Below, one piece after another: positions 1 to 8,361 of a DNA stretch of 64,000 nucleotides (position 1 is the first letter of the stretch; each line of letters starts with the position of its first letter). Location of the stretch: NCBI GenBank assembly GCA_036500345.1, contig DASYCE010000012.1, forward strand, positions 107,110 through 171,109. The letters are read 5' to 3'. Position numbers and translations under genes: made by a program. Origin of the DNA: Gemmatimonadales bacterium (GTDB taxonomy: Bacteria; Gemmatimonadota; Gemmatimonadetes; Gemmatimonadales; GWC2-71-9). The notes beneath the pieces were generated by a model. That model was not told where the DNA came from, did not search any database, and was given only the letters and a program-made list of their open reading frames with translations.

Positions 1-15
1 CGCGGAGGCTGTCCA

Positions 16-1719
16 GTGAAGTTCTCGCATCGCATCGCGCTCGTCCTTCCCCTCGCCCTCGCCGCCGCCTGCCACAAGGAGGCGCCGGCACCAGTCTACC
101 AGGCGATACCCGTCGGGCGGCGGGACATCATCGTGACGGCACAGGCGTCGGGCGCCATCAACCCCGACACCACGGTTCAGGTCAAGTCGAAGGCGTCGGG
201 TGAAATCCTCGACATCAAGGTGTCGACCGGCGACCTGGTCAAGCACGGCACGCTGATCGTCCAGGTCGATCCGCGCATCCCGCAGAACGACGTGGCGCAA
301 GCCCAGGCGGCGCTGCAGGTCGACAGCGCGACACTGGCCAACTCGCAGGCCCAGTTCAATCGCGAGAAGCAGATGCTCGCCGCGAAAGCCGTGACACAAC
401 AGGAATACGAATCGGCCCAGCTCGCCGTCTCGGTGGCCAACGCCGCCGTGATCCGCGACCAGATCTCGCTCGAGAATGCCAAGATCTCGCTCGGCGACAC
501 GCAGGTGCTCGCGCCGATCACCGGGACCGTGATCGAGGAAGCGGTGCAGCGCGGCACGGTGATCTCATCACCGACCAACAGCGCCAGCGGCGGCACGGTG
601 ATCCTCACGATGGCCGACCTCTCGCTGGTCCAGGTGAAGACCTGGGTCGACGAGACTGACGTCGGCAAGCTGCACCCGGGCCAGCAGGCGAATGTCATCG
701 TGGCGGCGTACCCCAACCGTCCGTTCAAGGGCGAGGTGCTCAAGATCGAGCCGCAGGGCGACACCATCCAGAACGTGACGATGTTCCCGGTTGATATCCG
801 GATCGACAACCGCGACAACCTGCTCAAGCCCGGGATGAACGCCGACGTGACCGTCGCCGTGGGCCAGCGCCTCGGCGTCCTGGCCGTGCCGGTGCCGGCG
901 CTCCGGACCGACAAGGATGTATACAGCGCGGGGAGCGTGCTGGGGATCAACCAGACCGACCTGCAGAAGATGCTGGGCGACGCGAAGAAGACCTTCGATG
1001 ATCAGATGGCGCAGCATTCCGACTCGGTGCCGCAGGCGGCGCTCCCCGGTCCCGACAGCTCGGCCGGTGCAGCCGATGCCGGCGCTGGTGCGGGGAGCGG
1101 GCGTCGTGGCCGCCGCAGCGGCGCGGCCGGCGACAGCACTGGCGGCATGGGAATGGGTCGCCGCGGAAACCGCGGCGGCGACAGCACCGGTGGCCATGGC
1201 GGCCGGCGCGGCGGTAACGGTGGTGGCAACGGCGGCGGAAACGCCGAGTCGGCGGGCGGCAACGGCGGCAATGGCGGCAATGGCGGAGGTAACGGCGGCG
1301 GATTTGGTGGTGCTGGTGGTGGTCGGCGCGGTGGCGGTCGAGGTGGCCGTGCTGGCGGTGGCATCGATTACTCGCTTGGCGGGCGCTACATCGTCTTCGT
1401 CATGAAGAACGGGAAGCCGGCGCCGGTCTACGTGCAGACGGGCCTGACCGACCTCGACTATTCCGAGGTGAAGGTCGGACTGGCGCAGGGGGATTCGGTC
1501 CTCCTCCTTCCGAGCGCGTCGTTGGTGCAGAGCCAGCAGCAGCTGCAGCAGCGGATGAGCGCCAACGCAGGGCTCCCGGGTCAGACTCGTCCGACCAGCA
1601 ATGCGCCGGCCGGCGGGCGCGGCGGTGCGGCAACGCCGGCGGGTGGTAGTGCGGGCGGCGGCGGTGGTGGACGCAGCGGCGGCGGCGGCGGCGGCGGTGG
1701 TGGGCGAGGCGGTCGCTGA
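16..1719 (+). CDS. MacA-like periplasmic adaptor (membrane fusion) protein with Gly/Arg-rich insert
   Basis: Periplasmic adaptor that should link an inner-membrane MacB-type transporter to an outer-membrane channel. The start is GTG at 16, seven bases after GGAGG at 4-8. The first 19 residues form a lipoprotein signal ending LALAAAC (Cys19). Next come a lipoyl/barrel-sandwich half with an ASGEI motif, an alpha-helical hairpin (about residues 95-150), and the second lipoyl half and beta-barrel (about 160-300). Residues about 355-450 and 525-567 are very rich in Gly, Arg and Asn, which ordinary adaptors lack; the family usually has 380-420 residues and this one has 567. The stop overlaps the start of the permease gene by one base (TGATG), so the two are translationally coupled. 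The TGA at 17-19 may also close an upstream gene lying outside the window. Family assignment is firm; the export substrate is unknown. Confidence 0.9.
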   Translation: MKFSHRIALVLPLALAAACHKEAPAPVYQAIPVGRRDIIVTAQASGAINPDTTVQVKSKASGEILDIKVSTGDLVKHGTLIVQVDPRIPQNDVAQAQAALQVDSATLANSQAQFNREKQMLAAKAVTQQEYESAQLAVSVANAAVIRDQISLENAKISLGDTQVLAPITGTVIEEAVQRGTVISSPTNSASGGTVILTMADLSLVQVKTWVDETDVGKLHPGQQANVIVAAYPNRPFKGEVLKIEPQGDTIQNVTMFPVDIRIDNRDNLLKPGMNADVTVAVGQRLGVLAVPVPALRTDKDVYSAGSVLGINQTDLQKMLGDAKKTFDDQMAQHSDSVPQAALPGPDSSAGAADAGAGAGSGRRGRRSGAAGDSTGGMGMGRRGNRGGDSTGGHGGRRGGNGGGNGGGNAESAGGNGGNGGNGGGNGGGFGGAGGGRRGGGRGGRAGGGIDYSLGGRYIVFVMKNGKPAPVYVQTGLTDLDYSEVKVGLAQGDSVLLLPSASLVQSQQQLQQRMSANAGLPGQTRPTSNAPAGGRGGAATPAGGSAGGGGGGRSGGGGGGGGGRGGR

Positions 1720-2933
1720 TGCTGATCGGCGAAACGGTCCGCGTCGCCTTCGGGAGCATCCGCGCGAACAAGCTTCGCGCGGCGCTCACCATGCTCGGCG
1801 TGATCATCGGTGTCGCCGCGGTGATCACCGTGGTGGCGATGGGGAGCGGGGCGCAGAAAGCGGTGCAGGACCGGATCAACGCGCTGGGCGCCAATCTCGT
1901 CACCATCAATCCCGGCATGGGACGCGGTGTCGGCGGGGTCGCCTCGGCTGACCGGGCCGCGATGCACGTCGCTGACGCCGATTCGCTCCGCACCGAAGCG
2001 ACGACGCTCGACGCCGTCGTCCCCGAGCTCTCGCGCAACCAGCAGGTGGTCTACCTCAACAACAACATCAACACGAGCATCGTGGGGACCACCGCCAACT
2101 ACGTCTCGGCGCACAACTACACCATCACCTACGGGCGCAACTTCACCGACGGTGACGATGCGTCGCGTCAGCGATATGCGGTTGTCGGCTCCGACGTGCC
2201 GAAGCTCCTCAACGCCAACCCGGCGGCGGTCGTGGGACAGTCGATCGCAATCCGGCAGATCCCGTTCGAGATCATCGGCGTCCTGTCGTCGAAGGGATCG
2301 CAGGGATTCCAGAACCCCGATGAGCAGATCCTGATTCCGCTCAGCACGGCCCGCTTCCGCGTCTTCGGCAACGACCTGCTGCGCTCGATCTCGGTGATCG
2401 TCAACACCAAGGTGCCGCTCGAGCGCGGCATGGTCGACATCGAACGGATCCTCCGCAAGCAGCACAAGATCCGCCCCGGGCAGGACGACAATTTCCAGAT
2501 CCGGTCGCCGAAGGACATCCTGGCGACGCAGCAGCAGACGGCGGAAACGTTCTCGACGCTGCTCCTGTCGATTGCAGCGGTGTCGCTCCTGGTTGGTGGC
2601 ATCGGCATCATGAACATCATGCTCGTGTCGGTCACCGAGCGGACCAAGGAAATCGGCATCCGCAAGGCGCTCGGCGCCACGCGCTTCACCATCATGGCGC
2701 AGTTCCTGGTGGAGGCGCTGGTCCTCTGCGTCTCGGGTGGAACGCTGGGGATCATCATCGGTGTGGGAGCGTCGATCTTCGTGAGCAAGCAGTACGGCAC
2801 CACGACGGTGATCTCGCCGGTGGCGATCGCCAGCTCGTTCGTCTTCTCCGGGCTGGTGGGATTGTTCTTCGGGCTCTGGCCGGCGCGCCGTGCCGCGAGC
2901 CTCGATCCGATCGCGGCGCTGCGCTACGAGTAG
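1719..2933 (+). CDS. MacB-type ABC transporter permease (FtsX family)
   Basis: Inner-membrane permease of the MacB/FtsX class. It has an N-terminal membrane helix (about residues 20-45), a large periplasmic MacB_PCD domain (about 45-270), and a C-terminal FtsX domain with three helices. The FtsX domain carries the typical VGGIGIMNIMLVSVTERTKE and IGIRKALGA segments. The 404-residue length fits a permease without its own ATPase domain, so a separate ATPase subunit, probably upstream of the window, is expected. It overlaps the adaptor gene by one base and ends shortly before a strong terminator. Likely role: energised, mechanotransmission-type export of a lipoprotein, peptide or small molecule together with the adaptor. 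Substrate cannot be read from sequence. Confidence 0.92.
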   Translation: MLIGETVRVAFGSIRANKLRAALTMLGVIIGVAAVITVVAMGSGAQKAVQDRINALGANLVTINPGMGRGVGGVASADRAAMHVADADSLRTEATTLDAVVPELSRNQQVVYLNNNINTSIVGTTANYVSAHNYTITYGRNFTDGDDASRQRYAVVGSDVPKLLNANPAAVVGQSIAIRQIPFEIIGVLSSKGSQGFQNPDEQILIPLSTARFRVFGNDLLRSISVIVNTKVPLERGMVDIERILRKQHKIRPGQDDNFQIRSPKDILATQQQTAETFSTLLLSIAAVSLLVGGIGIMNIMLVSVTERTKEIGIRKALGATRFTIMAQFLVEALVLCVSGGTLGIIIGVGASIFVSKQYGTTTVISPVAIASSFVFSGLVGLFFGLWPARRAASLDPIAALRYE

Positions 2934-2981
2934 CGGCGGGCGCAGTAGAGCGCGGCTACAGTGATCGACGGTACACGACAC

Positions 2982-3019
2982 GGAAAGAGCGACGCGATTG
3001 CGTCGCTCTTTCCTTTGTC
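2982..3019 (+). terminator. Intrinsic terminator after the MacAB-like operon
   Basis: Perfect 14-bp stem GGAAAGAGCGACGC (2982-2995) and its complement (3000-3013) with a GATT loop, followed by TTTGTC. It lies 49 bases after the permease stop and just before the 3' end of the convergent DUF1801 gene. Confidence 0.85.
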
Positions 3020-3051
3020 ACGCTGGCGGCGCGCGATGGTCCACCCCGCCG

Positions 3052-3462
3052 CTACTTCTTCGCCCGCTTCTCCTTTACCGCCGTGGCCACCAACGCTTTC
3101 AATCCCGCGCGGTCGACGTCGGCAAGCGCCTTGACGTGCAGGCATCCGCCGCTCGCCTTGCACTTGCCGAGTTTCCTGATCGCGGGGCCATGGTTCCGGA
3201 GCCCGGGGATATACAGCACGATCGCCGCTTTCCGCGGAGAGAAGCCGGTGAGCGGCCAGTCGAGCTCGCGCCCGTCGGCGTATGTCATTGTGTAACTCCC
3301 AAACCCGACGATGTCGCTTCCCCACATCAGTGGTTCGGTTTTCACCACGCCAGTGAACAGCTTCACCAGTTCGGCGCAGTCGCTGCGGCGCTGCTTGTCG
3401 TCGATCTTCCTGAGGTACGACATCACATTCTCGACGGCCGGGCGTGTCTTTGCCTCTGCCAT
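3052..3462 (-). CDS. DUF1801 domain protein
   Basis: Small cytosolic protein of the DUF1801 (YdhG-like) family. Family hallmarks are an MSYLRKI/DKQRRSDC helix, the WGSDIVGFGSYTMTY strand, the FSPRKAAIVLYI segment and a C-terminal VDRAGLKALV helix. The reading frame extends upstream to a TTG at 3522, but that extension matches nothing in the family and contains a -10-like AT-rich stretch (about 3509-3518). ATG 3462 is therefore preferred, giving 136 residues. The family has no settled biochemical role and adopts a compact alpha/beta fold. It stands alone, convergent with the transporter operon. Confidence 0.85.
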   Translation of the reverse strand: MAEAKTRPAVENVMSYLRKIDDKQRRSDCAELVKLFTGVVKTEPLMWGSDIVGFGSYTMTYADGRELDWPLTGFSPRKAAIVLYIPGLRNHGPAIRKLGKCKASGGCLHVKALADVDRAGLKALVATAVKEKRAKK

Positions 3463-3617
3463 TGCGGTCTCGGTGTGGGATGGGGCGCCGCTGCGAGCGG
3501 CGACAATTAGATATACCGCCAATCGAGCAAAGGGCTATCCGCTGATTCCGGCACGACGGACATTGCCACGATCACCATGAGTGCTGACGGGAGGCGCATA
3601 CCGGCAGCCCCAAAGCG

Positions 3618-4475
3618 CTACTTCCGCGACCACCTCCGCCGTCGCCTCCGCACCGTGCGCGGCATCGGCACATACGGCCGCAGCTCCGGCAGCCGGTCGT
3701 GAATCAGCGCCAGAAAGACATCGATACGCGTACTCAGCAATAGATGGTTTGGTGCCCCATGCTCCTCGATCAGGATCCCCGCCAGCCGGTTTTCCTCGAT
3801 CCGTGCGGGATTGCGCACGCCCGGGGCCCAGATCAGCATGCCGCCGCTCGTGCCGTACAGCGGCGGTGGTGTGACCAGCTGTCCTTCTTCGACGATCGTC
3901 CGCCGCTTGAATCCGATCGCGATATGGACCGCCGGGTCGCCGACCACCGGTTCGTAGCGCGATGCCGCCAACGCATGGCCGAAGTACCTGACCGCCCTCG
4001 GCGTGACACGCGTGCGACCGACACCGCTCCTCACCTTGCTCCGTGGAAAACCTGCCACCACAAAGCGGTCGCTCGGGCGGGCGGAGCAGCCGGGGAAGAG
4101 GTCTTCGGGTCGTAGCCAGCTGCGCCATCCCGTGGGACTGGCCTCGTCGAGCGCGAGGAGCGCGGCGTCCACGGTGTCGTCGTCGGGATTGCGGGTTCCA
4201 CGCGTTGCCGCAAAATGGCTCTCGCCAATAAGTGGACACCAGCAATCGCCGGCGGGCACGTGGACGGTGCTTCCCTGGAAACCGCGAAGGACATGGGTCG
4301 CGGTGAGAACCAGCCGTTGGGGCCCTGCGCGGAGCGCCACCCCGGTCCCGATCAGATCGGGCCGCCCCGACGAGAGCGAGAAGAGCGGGATCATCGCCGG
4401 GCGGAACCGGGCGATCGCGGCAGTGAGCCGCTGGGCGTTGCGCTGGACCTGGCGAGGATCGGCAATCTGCGTCAT
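3618..4475 (-). CDS. Trypsin-fold (S1-like) serine protease domain protein
   Basis: Probable serine peptidase with the chymotrypsin fold. From ATG 4475 the triad candidates are His61 (in TATHV), Asp103 (in DTVDAALL) and Ser210 (in YGTSGGML). Spacing and flanking residues match bacterial S1/trypsin-like domains. No signal peptide is visible, so it appears cytoplasmic. The C-terminal tail is a cluster of Arg residues. ATG 4481 is also possible, but GAGG stands six bases before ATG 4475. It is transcribed away from the M16 genes across a 270-bp gap. Similar stand-alone trypsin-like domains occur as effectors or quality-control proteases; nothing here decides which, and no partner gene is adjacent. 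Confidence 0.7.
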   Translation of the reverse strand: MTQIADPRQVQRNAQRLTAAIARFRPAMIPLFSLSSGRPDLIGTGVALRAGPQRLVLTATHVLRGFQGSTVHVPAGDCWCPLIGESHFAATRGTRNPDDDTVDAALLALDEASPTGWRSWLRPEDLFPGCSARPSDRFVVAGFPRSKVRSGVGRTRVTPRAVRYFGHALAASRYEPVVGDPAVHIAIGFKRRTIVEEGQLVTPPPLYGTSGGMLIWAPGVRNPARIEENRLAGILIEEHGAPNHLLLSTRIDVFLALIHDRLPELRPYVPMPRTVRRRRRRWSRK

Positions 4476-4749
4476 CAGCATCCTCGCTTAATACCTCTTC
4501 GGAAGTCACGGTGCATCATCGTCTTACCGCAGCGCGGCACGTTCCGCGGCAGGGCCGAGAAACTTCCCGGGGCGCGGGTCGTACCGGCAGCTAACAGACG
4601 TGGTAGCGGCGCCGCGGTCGCACGGTAGGGTGAGACTACTCGGCAGTTCGGTCCGAGCGCCGGCTTTGACGCTGTCCCAACTCCCTTCTCCCCTTTCCGG
4701 TCAGCCCATACCTTTGTTCCGATTCGAAATTCCCATCGCAGGAGACCTC

Positions 4750-6165
4750 GTGAGACAAACGCCCATCGTCCTCGCGCTGGCGCTCGCGTCGGCACTTCCG
4801 CCGGCACTCGCCGCCCAGGGACCCAGAAAACAGGCCCACATCCCGGTCACCGCGTACCAGCTTGCCAACGGGCTGACGGTGCTCCTCTCGGAGGATCACA
4901 CCACGCCGGTCGTCGCCGTCGACGTCGAGCATCACGTCGGCTCGAAGAACGAGGAGACTGGGCGCACCGGCTTCGCGCACCTCTTCGAGCACGTGATGTT
5001 CACCGGCTCGGGACACGTGCCGTACGGGACGCACGACAAGTTCACCGAGGGGGTCGGCGGCTCGAACAACGGGTCGACCAACAACGACAAGACCAACTTC
5101 TACGAGTCGGTCCCGGCCAACTACCTCGAAACCGAACTCTGGCTCGAGTCCGATCGGATGGGATGGCTTCTCGACGCGCTCGACATCAACAAACTCAACG
5201 CGCAACGCGACATCGTGAAGAACGAACGCCGCCAGAGCTACGACAATCGTCCGTACGGTCGCGTCGATGAGATCATGAACTCGCAGATGTATCCGGCGGG
5301 TCATCCATACTACTGGCCGGTGATCGGATCGATGACCGACCTCACCGCGGCTTCGGAAGCCGACGTGAAGTCCTTCTACAACAAATGGTACGCGCCGAAC
5401 AACGCCGTGCTCGTGATCGCCGGCGATTTCAACCCGGCGCAGGCGAAGGCGTGGGTTCAGAAATACTTCGGTCCGATCCCGCGCGGCCCCGCGATCACGC
5501 GCCCGGTCGTGCCCGCGGCGCATCTCGATGCGCCGAAGCGCTTCGTTTACGAAGACAACGTGTCGCTCCCCGAGCTCTTCATCAAGTGGCCGGGCGTCGG
5601 CGTCCGCTCCGCCGATCGGGCGGCGCTCAGCGTCATGGGTTCGATCATCAGTGGCGATCGGACCCAGTGGCTCACGCAGGAGTTCGTCTACAGGCGGAAG
5701 TGGGCGTCGTCGATCTCGCTCCGCCCCGACATGGACGAAAACGCCGGTACCATGGATCTCTCTGTGGTGCCGATTCCGGGGACTGACCTCACCAAGCTCG
5801 AGAGCGCGATCGATTCGGTGATCAATCGCTTCAAGGCCGAAGGCCCCACGGCGGAGCAGATGAAGAAGGCGACCGCCGGGAGTGAGTACGCGTCGTATTC
5901 GCAGTTGCAGTCGATGCTCGGCAAGGCGGTGACGCTGGCGAGCGGCTGGATCTATCACGACGATCCATCGTGGTATGCGAAGAACATCACTGATCTCCTC
6001 GCCGTCACCCCGGCCGACGTGAAGCGCGTTGCCAACGAATACCTCGGTCCCAACCGGATCGTCCTCTCCGCCGTCCCGATGGGGAAGCGCGACCTCGCGT
6101 CGCACGCCGCCGAGTCGACGCCGATTACTTCGCCGTTCGCTTCGAAGCAGGAGGTGGGACAGTGA
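4750..6165 (+). CDS. M16 family zinc metallopeptidase, catalytic member
   Basis: Zinc endopeptidase of the pitrilysin/processing-peptidase family. Start GTG 4750, five bases after GGAG at 4741. A signal peptide ends near LPPALAAQG, so the protein acts in the periplasm. The inverted zinc motif HLFEH is at residues 77-81 (His77, Glu80 catalytic, His81), followed by the VKNERRQSYDNRPYG segment that holds the third zinc ligand (Glu). A C-terminal M16 domain without the motif follows. At 471 residues it is a half-size M16 subunit. Its stop overlaps the next gene (GTGA), which encodes the inactive partner, so a heterodimer like bacterial two-subunit M16 enzymes is likely. Frames opening at 4600 lack the RBS and signal peptide and are not used. 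Confidence 0.95.
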   Translation: MRQTPIVLALALASALPPALAAQGPRKQAHIPVTAYQLANGLTVLLSEDHTTPVVAVDVEHHVGSKNEETGRTGFAHLFEHVMFTGSGHVPYGTHDKFTEGVGGSNNGSTNNDKTNFYESVPANYLETELWLESDRMGWLLDALDINKLNAQRDIVKNERRQSYDNRPYGRVDEIMNSQMYPAGHPYYWPVIGSMTDLTAASEADVKSFYNKWYAPNNAVLVIAGDFNPAQAKAWVQKYFGPIPRGPAITRPVVPAAHLDAPKRFVYEDNVSLPELFIKWPGVGVRSADRAALSVMGSIISGDRTQWLTQEFVYRRKWASSISLRPDMDENAGTMDLSVVPIPGTDLTKLESAIDSVINRFKAEGPTAEQMKKATAGSEYASYSQLQSMLGKAVTLASGWIYHDDPSWYAKNITDLLAVTPADVKRVANEYLGPNRIVLSAVPMGKRDLASHAAESTPITSPFASKQEVGQ

Positions 6166-7610
6166 ACCGCCTGATCCAGTACACCGCGGCCGCGGCGCTC
6201 GTCGCCGTGCCGACCCTGCTCTCCGCGCAGGGCGTTGCATCCGCGTTCGACCGCACCAGGCCGCCACCGGTGGCCGGGGCACCGACCTTCAGGGTCCCCA
6301 CCTGGAGCGTCGACACGCTTCCCAACGGCGCGCGCCTCGTCGTCGTCGAGAAGCATGACCTGCCGCTGGTGTCGTTCTCGATCCATTTCGACGGTGGATC
6401 GTTGCAGACCAGCGCGAAACAGGGCGTGGCGAATTTCGTCGGGGCGATGATGCGTGAGGGGACCGCGACCCGCACCGGCGACCAGATCAACGACGAGCTC
6501 GCGCTTCTCGGCACCAACGTCGGCTTCGGCATCGGGACGGAATCGGGGAGCGCGTCGTTTTCGTCGCTGGCGCGCAACTTCGACCCGACGCTCGCGATCA
6601 TGATGGACATGATGCTGCATTCGACCTTCCCGGCGCCGGCGCTCGAACGTCTCCGTGCGCAATCGCTCGCGGCATACACCCGCGGACAGGACGTGGTCGG
6701 AACGGTGGCGGGGGAGATCGCACCGAAGCTGCTCTATGGCGATCAGCCGTACGGTCGCGTCACCGACGATGCTGATATCCGGGCCGTCACGCGCGACGAC
6801 GTCGCGAATCTCGCGAAGGAGTACTTCGTCCCGGCGAACGCGACGGTGTACGTCGTCGGCGACATGACCCGCGCCGAGGCCAGGGCGAAACTGGCGAAGG
6901 CGTTCGAAGGGTGGCCGAGGAGCGGACAGCAGATCGCGATCTCGTATCCGGCGGCCCCGGAACCGAGCGCGACGACGATCTACTTCGTCGACATGGCGAA
7001 CAAGCCGCAGTCGGAAATCGTGCTGACGCGTCCGCTCCCGCCGGAATACTCTCCCGACATGGCGAAGATGGACGTTACCGACGCGATCCTCGGTGGCCTC
7101 TTCCAGTCGCGGCTCAACCTCAACATCCGCGAAGTGCACGGATACTCGTACGGGTTCAACTCGTTCTCCGGCTGGCTCAAGGGCCCGGGGAGTGAGCGCG
7201 CGCAGGGCGCAGTCACGCGCGAGAAGACCGATTCGTCACTGATCGAGGCGATGAAGGAAGTGCGCGGGATGACCGGCCCGAAGCCGGCGACGGCGGATGA
7301 ACTCACGGCGGCGAAGAACTCGCTGACCCTCTCGCTCCCGTCCGATATGCAGTCGATCGCCGGGATTTCGTTCATCGTGTCGCGGATCGTCGACAACAAT
7401 CTCCCGCACGACTGGTGGTCGCAGTACATCACGCAGGTCAACGGCACGACCGCCGCCGATGTGGCGGCAATGTCGGCGAAGTACATGGACCCGAACCACC
7501 TGATCATTCTGGTGGTGGGCGATGGCGCCAAGATCGGCGCGTCGGTGCGCGCGACGGGCATCGCGCCGGTCGTCACGCTCGACAAGACCGGCAAGAAGCT
7601 CAACCAGTAG
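6162..7610 (+). CDS. M16 family peptidase, non-catalytic partner subunit
   Basis: Second half-size M16 protein (482 residues), starting at GTG 6162 inside the stop of the catalytic subunit. A signal peptide ends about LLSAQG. In place of HxxEH, the equivalent position reads QGVANFVGAMM, so the zinc site is absent. The C-terminal domain keeps the family's Arg/Tyr-type region (NIREVHGYSYGFNSFSGW), which in two-subunit M16 enzymes contacts substrate. Known M16 heterodimers (mitochondrial processing peptidase, some bacterial pairs) pair one catalytic with one inactive chain, and the coupled arrangement fits this. The operon ends at a very strong terminator. Confidence 0.93.
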   Translation: MNRLIQYTAAAALVAVPTLLSAQGVASAFDRTRPPPVAGAPTFRVPTWSVDTLPNGARLVVVEKHDLPLVSFSIHFDGGSLQTSAKQGVANFVGAMMREGTATRTGDQINDELALLGTNVGFGIGTESGSASFSSLARNFDPTLAIMMDMMLHSTFPAPALERLRAQSLAAYTRGQDVVGTVAGEIAPKLLYGDQPYGRVTDDADIRAVTRDDVANLAKEYFVPANATVYVVGDMTRAEARAKLAKAFEGWPRSGQQIAISYPAAPEPSATTIYFVDMANKPQSEIVLTRPLPPEYSPDMAKMDVTDAILGGLFQSRLNLNIREVHGYSYGFNSFSGWLKGPGSERAQGAVTREKTDSSLIEAMKEVRGMTGPKPATADELTAAKNSLTLSLPSDMQSIAGISFIVSRIVDNNLPHDWWSQYITQVNGTTAADVAAMSAKYMDPNHLIILVVGDGAKIGASVRATGIAPVVTLDKTGKKLNQ

Positions 7611-7625
7611 CCGCAGTGTGATGGA

Positions 7626-7665
7626 GACTCCGGTGCGCGATGCCCATCGCGCACCGGAGTCTTTT
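7626..7665 (+). terminator. Strong intrinsic terminator after the M16 pair
   Basis: Perfect 17-bp stem GACTCCGGTGCGCGATG (7626-7642) with its complement at 7645-7661 and only a CC loop, followed by TTTT. It serves the M16 operon. The TetR gene on the other strand stops three bases beyond the stem. Confidence 0.92.
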
Positions 7666-8293
7666 ATCGTCCGGCGCCGTCCGTCGCCGGTGCGGTACCG
7701 GCGCCCACGGCGATCGGCCGCCACGCGATCGCTTCCCACGCCGCGTCGAGCGTGGCAATGGCGTGCGGGTGTGTTGCGGTCCATTCCCGCGACGCAACCT
7801 GCTCCACCGCGAACGAGACGAGCGTCAGCCAGACCGCGGTCCAGAGTTCCACCACGCCGGCGCGGACCGTTCCTTCCTGCTTCCCGCGGGCGATCAGGTG
7901 CTCCAGCCCCTGCCGCAGCTCGACGGACGATGCGCGCGACGCGTCATCGAGATCGGCAGCGGCTCGGGGGCCGAGGAGCATTCGCATCCGCGCGGGGTCA
8001 TCCTGTGCCGCTGCGAGCCAGACGCGGCCGAGGGCCGTGAGGCGGTCGCCGACCGTCGGCGCGGTCGAATTCCCGGCGTCGCGCACCAGCGTCGCCCCCC
8101 ACCGCTGCACCTCCTGGTAGGCGACGTTGAGCAGCGCTTCCTTGCTCGGGAAGTGGCGGTAGATCGTCCCCTCGGCCACACCTGCATGCCGGGCAATCAT
8201 CGGCGTGGTGGTGGCGTGGAAGCCGGTGGTGGTAAAGAGGGCACGGGCCGCTTCGAGGAGCCGATCGCGCGTCGTCTGTGGTGCTTCGGCCAT
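7664..8293 (-). CDS. TetR family transcriptional regulator
   Basis: TetR-type repressor of 209 residues. The N-terminal helix-turn-helix is clear (residues about 8-55: TRDRLLEAARALF, then GVAEGTIYRHFPSKEALL). The ligand-binding C-terminal part is not conserved enough to suggest an inducer. It diverges from the lysine-dehydrogenase-like gene, with 68 bp between the starts; a TATTTT hexamer at 8319-8324 lies in that gap. It may therefore control itself and that neighbour. This is inferred from arrangement only. Confidence 0.93.
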   Translation of the reverse strand: MAEAPQTTRDRLLEAARALFTTTGFHATTTPMIARHAGVAEGTIYRHFPSKEALLNVAYQEVQRWGATLVRDAGNSTAPTVGDRLTALGRVWLAAAQDDPARMRMLLGPRAAADLDDASRASSVELRQGLEHLIARGKQEGTVRAGVVELWTAVWLTLVSFAVEQVASREWTATHPHAIATLDAAWEAIAWRPIAVGAGTAPATDGAGR

Positions 8294-8361
8294 CCGCCCT
8301 CTCGCATCCGGGTCCGGTTATTTTCGTCCGGCCAACAGTTTTCTGCCACCAAAGGCAAGCC

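Noticed and set aside
1581-2981. Long minus-strand frame of 466 codons opposite the MacB gene
   Set aside because: Composition (Arg/Asp/His heavy, no family blocks) is typical of the reverse strand of a GC-rich gene; the plus-strand MacB gene is clear.
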